Shown here piece after piece: positions 1 through 10,945 of a stretch of 23,744 nt of DNA (position 1 is its first letter; the number at the start of each line of letters is the position of its first letter). The stretch spans positions 1 through 23,744 of the forward strand of contig CAJNOQ010002557.1 of the NCBI GenBank assembly GCA_905250885.1, given 5' to 3'. This DNA is from Didymodactylos carnosus (Eukaryota; Rotifera; Eurotatoria; Philodinida; Philodinidae). A program made the translations under genes and the position numbers. The notes below the pieces were generated by a model, which did not search any database, had not been told where the DNA came from, and saw only the letters and a program-made list of their open reading frames with translations.

Positions 1-592
1 TAGAGTTTCTGAAAAACTGGTTTTCCAGAAAACCACTCTCTGGAGGCCTAGCAGCACGTCTCATGTTGATATTCGGAATCAGCATGGTCGACTACCTATA
101 GTCCACTAGGTTTCGGCTCGAAAGCGATCGGACAGTTGGGGACCTTCCCTCGTGAGTTCTATAATTTTTTATCGAGAAACGTACCACCATTACTCTTATT
201 TTGGCTGTATGTTGCTTGCCACCAGATTAGAAGACTTTTAAAGTAAAAGAAGCAGAAAATTATTAGAATAAGACGCATCTCTGTTTAGTTCAACTTTTTA
301 TTCTGTTCTATGAGAACGAATAGTGATTAAATTCGCAATCATCATAAAGTCTTTATGATAAAGATAACTCCGGATATCTGTTTTATTGAGATTAAGGTGA
401 ATTACTCGTGAAACTTTTTCCGTAAATCCTTAAAGTTGTTGACCAATTTTATATTAAAATATCTACACGTCTAAAAAAACCTGAAAGCGAGACAAGGTTT
501 ATTTCGTGGATAAATTCAATAGTGAATTGTTCTAAAAAGAATACTATCTGTTTTAAAAACAATATCGACTTTTTATGTTTTTAAAAACGCTA
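1..592. other. Non-coding AT-rich stretch
   Basis: No coding region can be supported here. Positions 17-40 hold a short inverted GGTTTTCC/AGAAAACC motif that recurs near 1800-1850. Positions about 68-156 carry a segment related, in opposite orientation, to the stretch at about 23290-23500 at the other end of the window. This includes an exact 12-base inverted match (145-156 against 23292-23303). The rest shows no recognisable structure. Confidence 0.5.
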
Positions 593-1386
593 CATCAAAT
601 GCGACTCTAAACTTAAATCTGAGATGTACATCGGATTCAGCGTGCCGAGAACTACCTGAAAATGTGGTTTGCACGTTTTTGAAAGATTTAGGAAAGTTTG
701 CACAGAGGATTTTTTTAAGGTTAAATTACCGTTTTTTCGGATTTTAGCAGTTTTTGGATGCGTTTTGTATGGAAACCGGCTATAAGAGAATGTTGCGGCC
801 ATTATTTTTAAATTCTACGCCTGTGAAAGTATATGAATCCACTGAAAACCCAATCTATTATTTTCTATTCCTGAGATATGGATCTCTGAAGATGCCGGTT
901 TTTCAGAAAAACACACAAATCCATTTAAAGTCAGAGAAATATTAAAATACCGTCAGTTTGTAGAGAATTCAGTTCTCTTCAAAATGAGACCTGATTAAGA
1001 ATTTTCTGGCATAATATCGCCGAGTTTTAGCAGAAGGAAAATCGACCACTGGAAAGTTGTAATTTAAGTTGCATTTTCGAAGCGTTTATCCCTTGTCCAT
1101 ATATTTTCGATAAAACTCGGCAACATTAAGCCAGAAAAGGCTTAATCAGGTCTCATTTTGAAGAGAATTGAATTCTCTACAAACTGAAGATATTTCAATA
1201 TTTCTCAGAGACCGCAACGTTCTCCTATAGCCGGTTTCCATACAAAACGCATCCCGAAACTGCAATTTAACCTTTAAAAAACCCTCTATGTAAACTTTCT
1301 TAAATCTTTCAAAAACTTGCAAACCATATTTTCAGGTAGTTCTCGGCACGCACATCTCAGATTTGAGTTTAGAGTCGCATTTGATG
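593..1386. repeat. Large foldback (hairpin) element
   Basis: Two arms face each other around a loop of about 80 bases (1030-1110). The inner arms (about 935-1029 and 1111-1205) match at roughly nine bases in ten. The outer arms (593-797 and about 1207-1386) match nearly as well, starting with CATCAAATGCGACTC and its complement. The left arm carries about 130 bases (798-932) that the right arm lacks, and a short extra stretch near 627-640. Several short open frames lie on the arms on opposite strands; they mirror each other through the inverted repeat and are not genes. No terminal motif or target duplication was found, so the superfamily is unknown. Confidence 0.8.
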
Positions 1387-2165
1387 GAGAAAATTCGATT
1401 TCAAAACTAGTCATTTTCACGTTTTTCGGTCATTTTCGGAACTCCTATAAAAAGTCACCGGAGCGTTTCCGAATTTGGTCGCTGTCCTCTTCAAAATGCA
1501 ATTGAAGTGAGATCTTGCTTTTTAGTGATTTAGACGTGGCATGGAGTTTCGAAGGAGTCTAGATGACTTGAAATAATCCTAAAAGAGTAAGAGGCATACG
1601 CAGAATCTGGTAGCAACATTTATTTTCGAAGAAAAAGTCAAAGTCTAATCAAAATCGTGTTTTACGAAAATGGGAATTTTCACCTAAGGTTAAACAATTC
1701 ATAATTCACTCAAAAAGTATCAGAAAGTGCTTAAAAGTTCGGATATGTGTATTTTTGTCCGTTAGACGTGAGCATACGATCACATAGATTGACGAACAGA
1801 TTGGTTTTCCAACGGTTTTCAGGCTTTCGGAAAACCATAAGGGTTTTCTCATGTTTTTTGTAAATTTGTTATACATAGGTGTGCAGGCAGACTAGAGAAG
1901 AAAATGGCAACTTCATCATTGCATACTTTTGCACATTGTGCATAATCGATACGCCATTTTTCCAGTCACGTGCTTTTGTTTAGGAGAAAAACGCTTCCAG
2001 ATAAACTGTTGATAGTGCACTTATATGGACACTGCTCGACTTCTTTCTGTTATCATTAAACAACGAACACATACTAGTTGATGACTATTCAGACAAAAGT
2101 ACATGTTACGATTCTGTCCAACTGCAAACTAAGAGGAAAAGCTGCTCGAGTGTGTATGCCTACCA
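1387..2165. other. Non-coding stretch
   Basis: No gene is supported. Short GGTTTTCC/GGAAAACC direct and inverted copies sit at about 1800-1850. The rest is AT-rich sequence with stops in all frames. Confidence 0.5.
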
Positions 2166-2500
2166 GGATCCCGTATGGTCTGATCCAGGACCAAGTCTGA
2201 CCGGACCGTAATCCATTTGGTCCGACTTGGTCCTAGTTTTTAAAAAGTTTAATGGTCCGAACTGGTTCCGATCCCAAAACTATTGGTCCGAACGGGTTCT
2301 GATTGGAAAACTTTTTAGAGATCTCTTTATTTTTTCGTTTATCAACTAGAAAAGCTTTGCTGAACGTTTAATTAAGAAACAGTTTGTTTTCAAGTTTGAT
2401 AAAAATTGAAATTAAACAGTTTTTCCTTACACAATAGAAATGAATCTTCAAAAAGGAGGAAACAAGTTTTTATGATCCGAAGTGGTCCGAAAACTTGGTG
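2166..2500. repeat. Degenerate TGGTCCGA-rich tract
   Basis: The motif TGGTCCGA(A/C) and close variants (TGGTCTGA, TGGTTCCGA, GATCCGAAG) recur several times at irregular spacing between about 2170 and 2310, and again at about 2472-2500. One inverted relative (GGACCAAGTCTGACCGGACC) lies at about 2187. The spacing is too irregular for a tandem satellite. It may be a decayed repeat or part of a larger transposon end. Confidence 0.4.
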
Positions 2501-2638
2501 ATCATATCTGAATCGAGAAACCAAATATGCCTTCTTGAAGAGCTGCTAGGTTGAGGCGCGTCGAGTGGCATATAGGAAACCATGTTTACATTAGGTTTTG
2601 GACGAATTAGAGTCAGTTTACTGGTGGAGTGCTATCAG

Positions 2639-3676
2639 TACAAATCATAATCAATGGTTGATCAGTGTTACCCCGGCGTCAGTCGAAGAAGTCTGTGAAA
2701 AATATGTCTTATGTGCAGTTTTGTAGAGCTTTTCACGGGCTACAAGCTCATATATTTAACATCTACAACCGTCTCATCTTAACAAAGACAAACGCGATTT
2801 TTCATCGACTGGGCATCATCTTTTACGAACAGTCGATGATGGTGGGTCTCAATGTATTGAGGTGTGTCAATCACAGAAATTTGTCAGCAATTGCGCACGA
2901 GATGGAGCTACAAAACGCACTATTTGGAAGTTTTTCAACAGGGAGCGTGGTACCCAAAATTGCCTTGCATTGAAAACTAGTGATCAAGTTTTAGATCCAT
3001 GTTTTTGATCTAATCATACTCCTTCTTCAAGTCTAAGACCGTATTCGTGATCAGCAAGCAAAGCTGCGCCACATGGGTTATATTCGAAGATTCCAGTGTG
3101 TAATCACCCTTCCTGTACTCGTCGTATGTCAAATTCTAGTAACGGCTTTCTTCTCTTGAAACTTTTTAAATTTTGCAAACCTACCTAGTTTCTTTTGTAG
3201 CCGACCTTTTTATTTCAACAGAAGCGCCACTAAACTAGCTTTAAAAGTACGGATCGCTTTTTGTTTTATTTTGCTTTATTACTAAGAAAATACAGTTTTT
3301 CTGAATCAGGAGCGAAAACACCGAAATTCTGCCCGAAATTCTCTATTTTTTCAACCAGAATTCACTTTTTATGCAATTAAAATGTCATATTCGGAGTCAG
3401 CGTCGAAAACTGAGTCGAACGATATACTTCTCAAAAGTTTTCGTTGATTTTTATTTTTTCGAATTTTCACGTCCAATAAATTACTGAGATTTTCACCAAA
3501 AAATGAAAATCAACGAAAACTTTTGAGACGTATTAAGATGAGACGGTTGTAGATGTTAAATATATGAGCTTGTAGCCCGTGAAAAGCTCTACAAAACTGC
3601 ACATAAGACATATTTTTCACAGACTTCTTCGACTGACGCCGGGGTAACACTGATCAACCATTGATTATGATTTGTA
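2639..3676. mobile_element. TA-flanked DNA element with perfect long inverted repeats
   Basis: The 144-base arms 2639-2782 and 3533-3676 are exact reverse complements by eye. Both outer ends read TA-CAAATCATAATCAATGG, compatible with insertion at a TA dinucleotide as in the Tc1/mariner superfamily. That family assignment is inferred. The roughly 750-base interior contains a second inverted pair (3429-3459 with 3498-3528, one mismatch in 31) abutting the right arm, and a broken helix-turn-helix-like coding remnant. Perfect arms imply recent insertion or arm homogenisation by gene conversion. The element looks non-autonomous, since no intact transposase is present. Confidence 0.75.
2830..3008 (+). 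pseudogene. Frameshifted transposase-like helix-turn-helix remnant
   Basis: Within the long-inverted-repeat element, one frame reads NHRNLSAIAHEM up to about 2906. An overlapping frame (from 2901) then reads GATKRTIWKFFNRERG and runs to a TGA at 3006-3008. Put side by side, the two segments have the shape of a DNA-binding helix-turn-helix from a Tc1/mariner-like transposase: a small hydrophobic helix, a turn, then a T-R-x-I-W-K-F recognition helix. No catalytic DDE/D region is visible. This is an inference from a short stretch and could be chance. Confidence 0.25.
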
Positions 3677-5033
3677 ATCCAATTTTTTCACCAGTTTTCA
3701 GCTAGCTCAATGGCACCAGTAGGCTCAGCACAATCTGAAGATGGATTTGGCACACTTTTTTGAGTGTTCATTGAAAATGTATGCTTAAAAAGCGAAACTA
3801 TAAAACCTTTTTTGAGTGTTCGTTAGGTGTTGCTATACTCAGTTCGACGAGCTCTATCGACTGGCTAATGCAGTTTTAATTTATCTTCTAACGTTATCTT
3901 GGATGAGCAAAATAAGATAAAAATGAGAAAATCGAATTTTTGTTGTAAAATTTTCCTCTGTAATCCTCTGTAAACAATTGCATCATAACTAGCAAATATA
4001 GCCAGCTAGTGGCATGTTTCTGTATTTATATTCTTGAAAATGAATTTAAGTTTGAAACGTTGAAATATTTGGTTTTAATTTAATTGTAAAGTTTTTCAAT
4101 AAAATGAAAATTACTGCTGTTACGTTACTTTATTATGTTTATTAAAATTTTTGCCTGTTCGTAAAGATAAAATCTGAAACTCATAATACACAGACACTTT
4201 CACTTACGAAACACTCCAAAAATAATGCGACTTAATTTGATCCGAAGTCGCATTTTTTTTTAGAGTGAATCGAATGAAAGTGTTGAAAATCGAAAAAAAT
4301 AAAGATGTTCAGGGCTATTTTAGAGTCCCAGAGCGCAAAATTGTTCAGAACCTTGAACCAAATTTCGTTCGAAGGAAGCATTTTCAGGCTATGGGTACAA
4401 AAGTTGTTCAGAATCGAATTCTGGAGTTTCCTACCAGAGCTTTTATCGAAAACGTTTTTCTATTTTTCAAAATTGAAAAAGTTTTTTAGAATAGAATTTA
4501 TATAAATTAATGTCCTTATCGATCGATACTAGAATCAACTCTTCATATCTATAACTGAAGTTTCTAATGAAATTCTAAAAATGGGGCAAAAAAAACTCGA
4601 AAAAAAATTTAATTTGTTGTATTAAAAACTAAAAATCCACACAACGAAAAAGTCTTTGGAACGTATACTTCGAAGTGTCCTCTACAAGCTGATAAAAAAA
4701 AACGCTTAGGGACACTCCCCTTAATTAGACTCACTATTAAAGGCTTACCCAGCAAAAGTGAGTTCACAAGTCGATATCAGTTTCTATGTTAGGACATTGC
4801 GTACCAAGAAAATCCTTGGATGAAGTGTAAAGAGAGTACAAGGAAATAAGAATCTCGTCTTTCGTCGTTTTTAATATTCACCGCTGTTACCCACTCTTCT
4901 CTTATTATCAATAATTCGTATAAACATCAATGATACTCTGAAAAAGAATGTACTTTGATAGAAAAATTACACATTCAATGACCTATTTTATAAATAATCA
5001 TAAAGAATCAATAAAATCTTATTTAGTCTTTAA
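3677..5033. other. Intergenic stretch upstream of the LicD-like gene
   Basis: There is no supportable gene. Two copies of the 15-mer CTTTTTTGAGTGTTC lie at 3755-3769 and 3807-3821. A loose repeat around TTGTTCAGAA occurs at about 4310-4430. An open frame across it (4265-4489) has no recognisable domain and non-coding-like composition. Positions 4890-5033 are the likely 5' flank of the gene starting at 5034. No firm promoter motif is evident in this AT-rich DNA. Confidence 0.45.
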
Positions 5034-6186
5034 ATGCATACGAGCATTAAACGTATTCTATTAATTGGAAAAAATAGGCGATATATTTACCTTAATGTTG
5101 TTCTCAGTTCAGTTATTCTATTTGTGATTTGTCTATTCTATCCAATATCCGATCCTCCAAGATATATTTCGAATGTATTGGCTCATGTAACTAAAGAAAC
5201 ACGTGCAGAAATTATTATTTCAGCTACAAATCTAAACTACAACACCATTCGAAATGCTACCCAATTAATATGTACATATACGGCAGAGAGAATCGCATCT
5301 GAACCACGTGAAGTTCCTCAATATTATATTGTTCAACCCAGATTAATAGATGGAGATTCTATTGCAAAACAAAAAATACCCTATTTTTATACACTGTGGA
5401 AATCAGCACCGAAATTACCCAGAGTTATAACACCGTGTGAACATCAGATATATTTGAATTTGTTGATTAAATTAGATAACCTATGTCGGAAATATGATAT
5501 TCCCTACATGATGATTGGTGGAACACTATTAGGTATATTGAAACTTAAGACTGGAGTCGACAGAAATGATATCAGTAAAAAGCGCTTTGATTTTTTCAGG
5601 TAGTTATAAATATCATGATTTTTTACCATGGGATGATGATGTTGATTTATTTATGCCATATTCCGACAAAAATCGTTTTGTCACAGCGATGAATTCTGAT
5701 TTTAAGAATATTTCTATTGAATATTTATACTTACATAATCGATATCTCAAAGTTTATTTTAATTGGTCGCCTAATGCTGGTCTATATCCTTGGCGATTTC
5801 CATTTATTGATATATTTTTTTATGAACAAAATCAAACGTATATTTGGCATTATAATGATCCAATTCCTGGTCCAATGAAAAAATCGGACATATTCCCGTT
5901 GGTATTGAGACCCTTTAGTGAACTATGGCTGCCATCTCCAGGAAATCCTATAAGTGTTTTTGCTTCAACGGGATGGTTTTCCATGGAAACAGCTTGCTAT
6001 AGTCGTGGTTATTCACATAGACGCGAGGTAATTGAGCCAACAATTTACACAAAATGTAGCGAATTACAAGATTTTTATCCGTTCGTTCAGCGTCAGTGCA
6101 CTAGCACAATGTGTAAAGAGAGTCTAATACTGCATAATAGAATATTGCAAGTCGTAGTTCTGAAACCATACCGTGTAACATACTAA
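5034..6186 (+). CDS. LicD/fukutin-like membrane phosphotransferase, two exons
   Basis: Exons are 5034-5532 and 5600-6186, joined across a 67-base GT-AG intron in phase 1, giving 361 residues. Residues about 18-37 form one hydrophobic segment after a basic N-terminus, so this is probably a type II Golgi/ER membrane protein. The joined product carries the LicD hallmark: IGGTLLG (161-167) continuing as SYKYHDF and then LPWDDDVDLF (175-184). Its acidic cluster is the expected metal/nucleotide-sugar site of this nucleotidyltransferase-fold family. Relatives (bacterial LicD, animal fukutin and FKRP) transfer phosphocholine or ribitol-phosphate to glycans. The substrate here cannot be told. The ATG at 5034 is the first that includes the membrane segment. 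An AATAAA lies about 300 bases downstream, near 6497. Length and motif integrity suggest a functional gene. Confidence 0.85.
5533..5599 (+). other. Short GT-AG intron of the LicD-like gene
   Basis: The donor is GTATATTG and the acceptor TTTTTTCAG. Removal joins G|GT (Gly167) and restores the LicD core motif from two separate frames, which is strong evidence that the intron is real. It is 67 bases long, typical of compact invertebrate genomes such as bdelloids. Confidence 0.9.
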
Positions 6187-7107
6187 GCTCTATGATTAGT
6201 ACAACTGGTTAATATCAATATTCTATTAAGGCAAAATTCATAAAACAGTTAGCGAGTATTGAATACTAACACTTCTACACATATGTTTTGTCAACTGAAG
6301 TATGAAGGAAGCGCGATGGACTTTCGTCGACGCCCATCACGAGATATAGTGATGAATACCGACTCTATCTCATTAAACCAGGACAGATATTAGCATGATC
6401 ACGTTATCATCTCATGTATGCAGGTGCATGTATCACGTAGGATCCTGATATCAGTTGTATGAAGAAGAAAACTCTTTATAATTGCTAACAAGGGTTTTAA
6501 AATAAAACGATTTTAAAAATTTAAATTTTTGTAAAGATTTCAAGTGCAAACGATGAAAGAAGCGACTATAACTTCTGGGGACTAGACTTCTGGGAAATCA
6601 TTCCTATCCGGTGACCCTGAGTTCTAAGAAAAACAGCTGGAACATGGGTTATAAACTACGCTGATCCTCATGTTATACTTGTCTTCAATAGAAATTTTAA
6701 ATTCGATGCGCATCTCTTATGTAGAATAACCTATTTTCGGCATAACCTTTTGTACGTATGTTGCTAAAACTTCGATTGTCTATAAATTCATTATCTTCTT
6801 GTAAGCTGTGTCATTTCGGTGTTAATCATTTATTCGTGTGAAATGCAAAAGTCTTCATCTTTTTATGTAAATTTTGGCTTGATCTCGATTCTAAATGAGG
6901 GTGCATTAGTTAACGGGATGCAACTCAAATAACCTGTTATGTTGTATTTACAATGGAAAAAAAATCTCAATATTATTTTCGATTACTAATAAAACTTTTG
7001 TAGTTTCATCTATATGTTTATTTGCTATAAATAATTTTAATAATAACAGCTCTTTTTTTTTTCAATTATAAAAACTCAGAAGGAAATAAATTTCCTTCAC
7101 GTTGAAT
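6187..7107. other. Intergenic stretch after the LicD-like gene
   Basis: Nothing coding is seen. A possible poly(A) signal AATAAA sits near 6497. The rest is AT-rich DNA without repeats that I can recognise. Confidence 0.45.
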
Positions 7108-7499
7108 CGACGTGTCCAAACGTACCAGTAAAAAAACGTAAGTCCGCAACGTTTTGTGAAATTCATAGCTCTTGAATTGAGGAGTATACAGAGCGGAGGA
7201 ACGTCCTATTTTGAAGTTTAAAGATTTTTCTTTCAATGGTAATAAAGCAAAGTCTAGTTCTAACCTAAACACTTGTCTATAATTCGCATCAATAGGGCCC
7301 GTTTGTATGAAAGTAACGTATACCGAAAACATTCTGTTACTTAAACTAGTGAGCTGCTAGACTTTGCTTAATTACCATTTGAAAGAAAGATCTTTGAGCT
7401 TCAAAATAAGATGTTTCCCAACTATGTACGTTGTTCGGCTGAAGAGCTATGCCTTTCACAAAAAGTTGCGAACTTAAGTAAAAGTTGACTTTTAGGTCG
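7108..7499. repeat. Foldback element
   Basis: Arms 7108-7257 and 7357-7499 are imperfect reverse complements. They are strongest at CATAGCTCTT, ATTTTGAAG and GCAAAGTCTAG, with clear divergence and small gaps elsewhere, around a loop of about 100 bases. An open frame on the minus strand across the left arm has no recognisable domain and is not called a gene. The arms are more diverged than those at 2639-3676, suggesting an older insertion. Confidence 0.65.
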
Positions 7500-7567
7500 A
7501 CAAGCCCGAATGTGAAAACAAATAATAATAATAATAGAGATTCTCTTTGAATAAGTCATTCAAAATT

Positions 7568-7765
7568 ATGGGTTGTAATTGCACAAAAAGAGTCTCGGCA
7601 TTAAATACGATACATCCAGTTGCATCTACAGGATCATTAGTAGTACCTCAACAAGAAACACAACCATTCGTCAATTCATTAGCCGAATATACGATATTAT
7701 TCACACGGTCAGAGTCAGCATCATTTTTCGCCGATTTCGAACAAAAACATGAAATAACGCCTTGA
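7568..7765 (+). CDS. Small hypothetical protein with MGC acylation-like N-terminus
   Basis: An ATG at 7568 opens a 65-residue frame ending in TGA at 7763-7765. I do not recognise a family. Codon use (CAA, TCA, ACA, GTA, CCA) resembles the clear exons in this window and differs from neighbouring spacer, which is the main evidence for coding. The product starts MGCNCTK: Gly2 with cysteines at 3 and 5 resembles an N-myristoylation plus palmitoylation signal for membrane anchoring, although the motif is short. The middle is rich in Ser, Thr and Gln, and the C-terminus (about 47-65) is charged with several Phe. It could be a complete small protein or a first exon. No convincing downstream exon was found before 8100. 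Confidence 0.4.
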   Translation: MGCNCTKRVSALNTIHPVASTGSLVVPQQETQPFVNSLAEYTILFTRSESASFFADFEQKHEITP

Positions 7766-8360
7766 ATACATAAATTAGTATTATCTGATTAGCACCGCTA
7801 ATACTTAGTTGATAAAATACCACTATTCAACTAACTATTTCAATAACGACAACTTTTTGATGACAAGTATCCAAAGAAATTTGTTACTCAGGACCTCGTA
7901 CTGGAATTATTCAATTGGTCAGATAATAAAAATTATTTTATTAAAAAGTGACGATTGCGTTTTTGCAGAAGAATAGCCCACCAGTTTTGCTTACACTTGC
8001 TTTATATCAAAATTTCTAGACTTACTAATGAGACAGTAACGAAGATATAGTAAAATGTCAATATTATTTTTCTTTTTTAACTCAAGACGACTCCTCCACC
8101 CCAGTCGTCCCCACTTCTCTCCACGAATTGGTAGATTCGGGTAGAATCAGAATTCGAGCTTTATCAGAATCTAAGCAGAATCTGACCAGAATCCAAGCTA
8201 CTGAATCTGTTAATTTTAGAAATTTCTATAGAATTCTGGAACTTGACATTGCTGCCTAGTCATAGTAAAATTTAAATATATAATTTTGCAGGCTACGAGT
8301 GGATCAAATTCCAAAAGGGCCAAATTTTTTAACATATCATTCTAGTGAGAAAGAGAAAGA
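7766..8360. other. Non-coding stretch with short GAATC repeats
   Basis: No gene is supported. Positions about 8165-8205 hold roughly three 11-base units of the form CAGAATC(T/C)NAG, with looser GAATC copies on either side (8130-8210). A small hairpin (ATTAG...CTAAT) occurs just after the small gene at about 7788-7803. Confidence 0.4.
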
Positions 8361-9120
8361 GTGTGACAAAGAAAATCTTACTGTAAGAAAATTAAAGTTG
8401 TATTATAGAGTTGTAGGCCACTAAATATTTTAACAACGAGTAACATATGAACTCGAGATAGGAAAGCAGCACTTCCATGGCTACCATTCTTCAAACAATT
8501 CAATGACAGGTTCAATGACTGCATCATTTGCATTATGATCATTAATAACTGAAGTACGATAATTAAAAAGTATGCTAGGGTTTGATAATGAATCTCGAGG
8601 GTAAACTGACTTATATCGTCAACCAAACATGATTTGTTTGCAAATCGACAAGATATGTTATCAGAATCACCATTAAAAATATAAGGATCCATCCAGTTAA
8701 TAAAAATGGAGAAAATTCTCTCAACAACCTACAGACTGCTACAAGAGTTTGAAAAATATAAATTGTGGTATAAATAAAAATAGCACAACAATTTTATGCT
8801 AATAACATCACTTCGTGGAATTGTGAAAGGAGATATTCTCTCTCTAGTCTGAATATAGGCATATGACGGATTTTCGGAAAGATTCACGCTCGATGTCATC
8901 ACTGATTCATGTGAACATATATAATAGTGACTAAGCCAGATATCCTTGCAGCCATTTTGCCGAGCTCGAGATATACTACAGTGAAGAGAAAAATGAAAAA
9001 CTTTGACTAAAGACTTCTTGTGCTTGAGGATCCAGCGTTGGCCGTTTATAAAAAGAGTCTGCAAAGATGGACGTCATGTTCGAAGGGAAAGATAGATATC
9101 GCCCTAATTCTTTTTCCATT
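8361..9120 (-). other. Possible decayed coding region, unassigned
   Basis: Three minus-strand open frames overlap or abut here. One is an ATG frame of about 48 codons from 9118, one lies at 8729-9064, and one has an ATG at 8692 and ends at 8378. In the last, an alternative frame over about 8480-8540 reads more coding-like and stops at a TAG. The pattern would fit a broken gene or a multi-exon gene with introns I cannot place. No domain or catalytic motif is recognisable, so no product is proposed. Confidence 0.15.
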
Positions 9121-10529
9121 AGGCTAATCAGTTTGTTAACTTTTATTTTTTATCTATAGTAAAACAAATTCTTGTTTGGGTTTTCTTTTAGAAAAGGTGA
9201 AATACTGGGCGTTATTTATCCATTCTCGGCCATTCTCTGACAGTTGCTCTGCCCCTATCAAAGTAGAAGGATACGTCTCAAGTATCAACACTTGCAGTAC
9301 TCGAGCTGTTCTTTCATATGGTATATTGAACATTCGTGTATGTAAGAGAGGCTAAAATTTGATACCTCGAACAAGATGTTTAGCGAACAAATGTGGAATT
9401 CTATGTAGTTTTCTATACTCTACACGACAGGAATATTGAGATTTTGGCCATCCTTACATTATGTAATAGAGAGCGTTACAGTGTGGAAATACTCATGTTG
9501 GATAATGCATTCTCCTTTACAAGTCCTTGTCACTATGATCTTGCTTTGGAACATTCGTACTATGTTGACAGATAAATGGTCCAGTAGTGCGCGAACCATT
9601 ATTTAATCTTGAAGATACAATTTGCTCATTTTGTTCTGCTTTGGTCTGACAATTTAATATTTATTTATTTATTGCATTTACAAATATGAGATGCTTCTGA
9701 AAAAGTGTTCTGACATCAAAATAAATTTGGTGTTAGATCAATATATGACAGCATTTCAATGAAAATTATTAGTTTTTTTCCTTCTTTCGATAGTTGATCC
9801 AAGTAAACTTCCAAATTTTAATGATCCATACTTTTTAGTCTAATAAAATACATATGACGAGATATATTTTCTTGAGCGAAATTTTTCTGACTTAAGTAAC
9901 ACGCAATTTGTTCATATTCTTATATTAATTTGAACAATGAGAAATTGACGCGATAAATTATAGTTACCTGTTAATAACAGGAGTATATGTCTTTACAGAA
10001 GAAGAAGTATATGTCTTTCTATCAAAAAACATTATTATAGAAGAGAAATATGTTCTTAAAAATTTATTGTCACCATCAAAAATCAATTGAGGCTTTATAA
10101 TAAGTGCTTTTAAAAATAAATAAAATGTGAAACCAGAATAGAAATGAACAGTCATCTAAAAGTTTTCTAATAAGAAACATTTGACTACCATCAACGTTTA
10201 CAATATTCAGAGCCGTTTTAAGAAATTTGTGGTCCCTGTGCTGATCATTAACGTTTTTAACACATCAATTTGTATTTTTTTTAATAATAACAAAATGCAA
10301 GGCTTAAGCCGTTCGATTGGGCCCCTGAGTGCCCCTGTGCTATAGCATAATTAGCACATAGGATAAGAAGGCACTGACAATATCGTAATATAGCCGATGC
10401 TAAGTTAACGTTTCTCAACCATGATAGCTGAAGCGAGTAATTTTTTTAGTTGTCGGGTGGGTATGGTATTTTAACACAATTATATTGTAACTCTCCTCAA
10501 CATCAACAAATGCAAACGCAAGATCGTGG
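9121..10529. other. Non-coding AT-rich stretch
   Basis: No gene is supported. There is a short ATTT microsatellite at about 9658-9674. Two direct copies of the motif AGTATATGTCTTT lie at about 9981-10020. Otherwise no structure is recognisable. Confidence 0.45.
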
Positions 10530-10945
10530 TAAGAAAATAGAATTCAAGAATTCAAGAAATTTGAAGAAGTCAAAATTTTGAACATCTTGTAATTTTTTGA
10601 CCTCTTGTATCAAGCAAGATCCTGGAAATTCTTGAATCATCGTTTTGTTTTACACTCTTGTATAAATATAAGTGCGAATATTTTCACATTTAGAATAACT
10701 TCGACTTTTTTTCTTCTCAAACATAGTTGTTTAAGGAAGAATCTATGCTCTATATGGTCGTATGTCTGATGGCTATGACCGTCATACATAAACACACAAT
10801 TTTTCACTTAAACTCTTGCAACATCTTCAAAGAAAGATTCAAGAATCCAAGATCTTGACCTCTTGGTATTTTTTCCACGATCTTGTGACATTTGTTAACC
10901 CAAGATCTTGGACAAGCTCTTCGGTACAAGAGGTTTCACTAGGCA
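10530..10945. repeat. CAAGATCTTG-rich repeat region
   Basis: Variants of TTCAAGAA, CAAGATCTTG, GACCTCTTG and ATTCTTGAATC recur in both orientations between about 10538 and 10645 and between about 10810 and 10935. The two blocks look like diverged inverted arms, with direct copies as well (TTGACCTCTTG in both), around a unique middle. The element type is unknown. Confidence 0.35.

Noticed and set aside
2665..2973. Plus-strand open frame of 102 codons as an intact gene
   Set aside because: It starts at TTG inside the perfect inverted arm and its best domain-like part crosses a frameshift, so it is treated as a transposon remnant.
5566..5599. Separate second gene starting upstream of the LicD motif
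   Set aside because: These bases are the 3' part of the 67-base intron; splicing to exon 1 rebuilds the GTLLG...WDDDVD motif.
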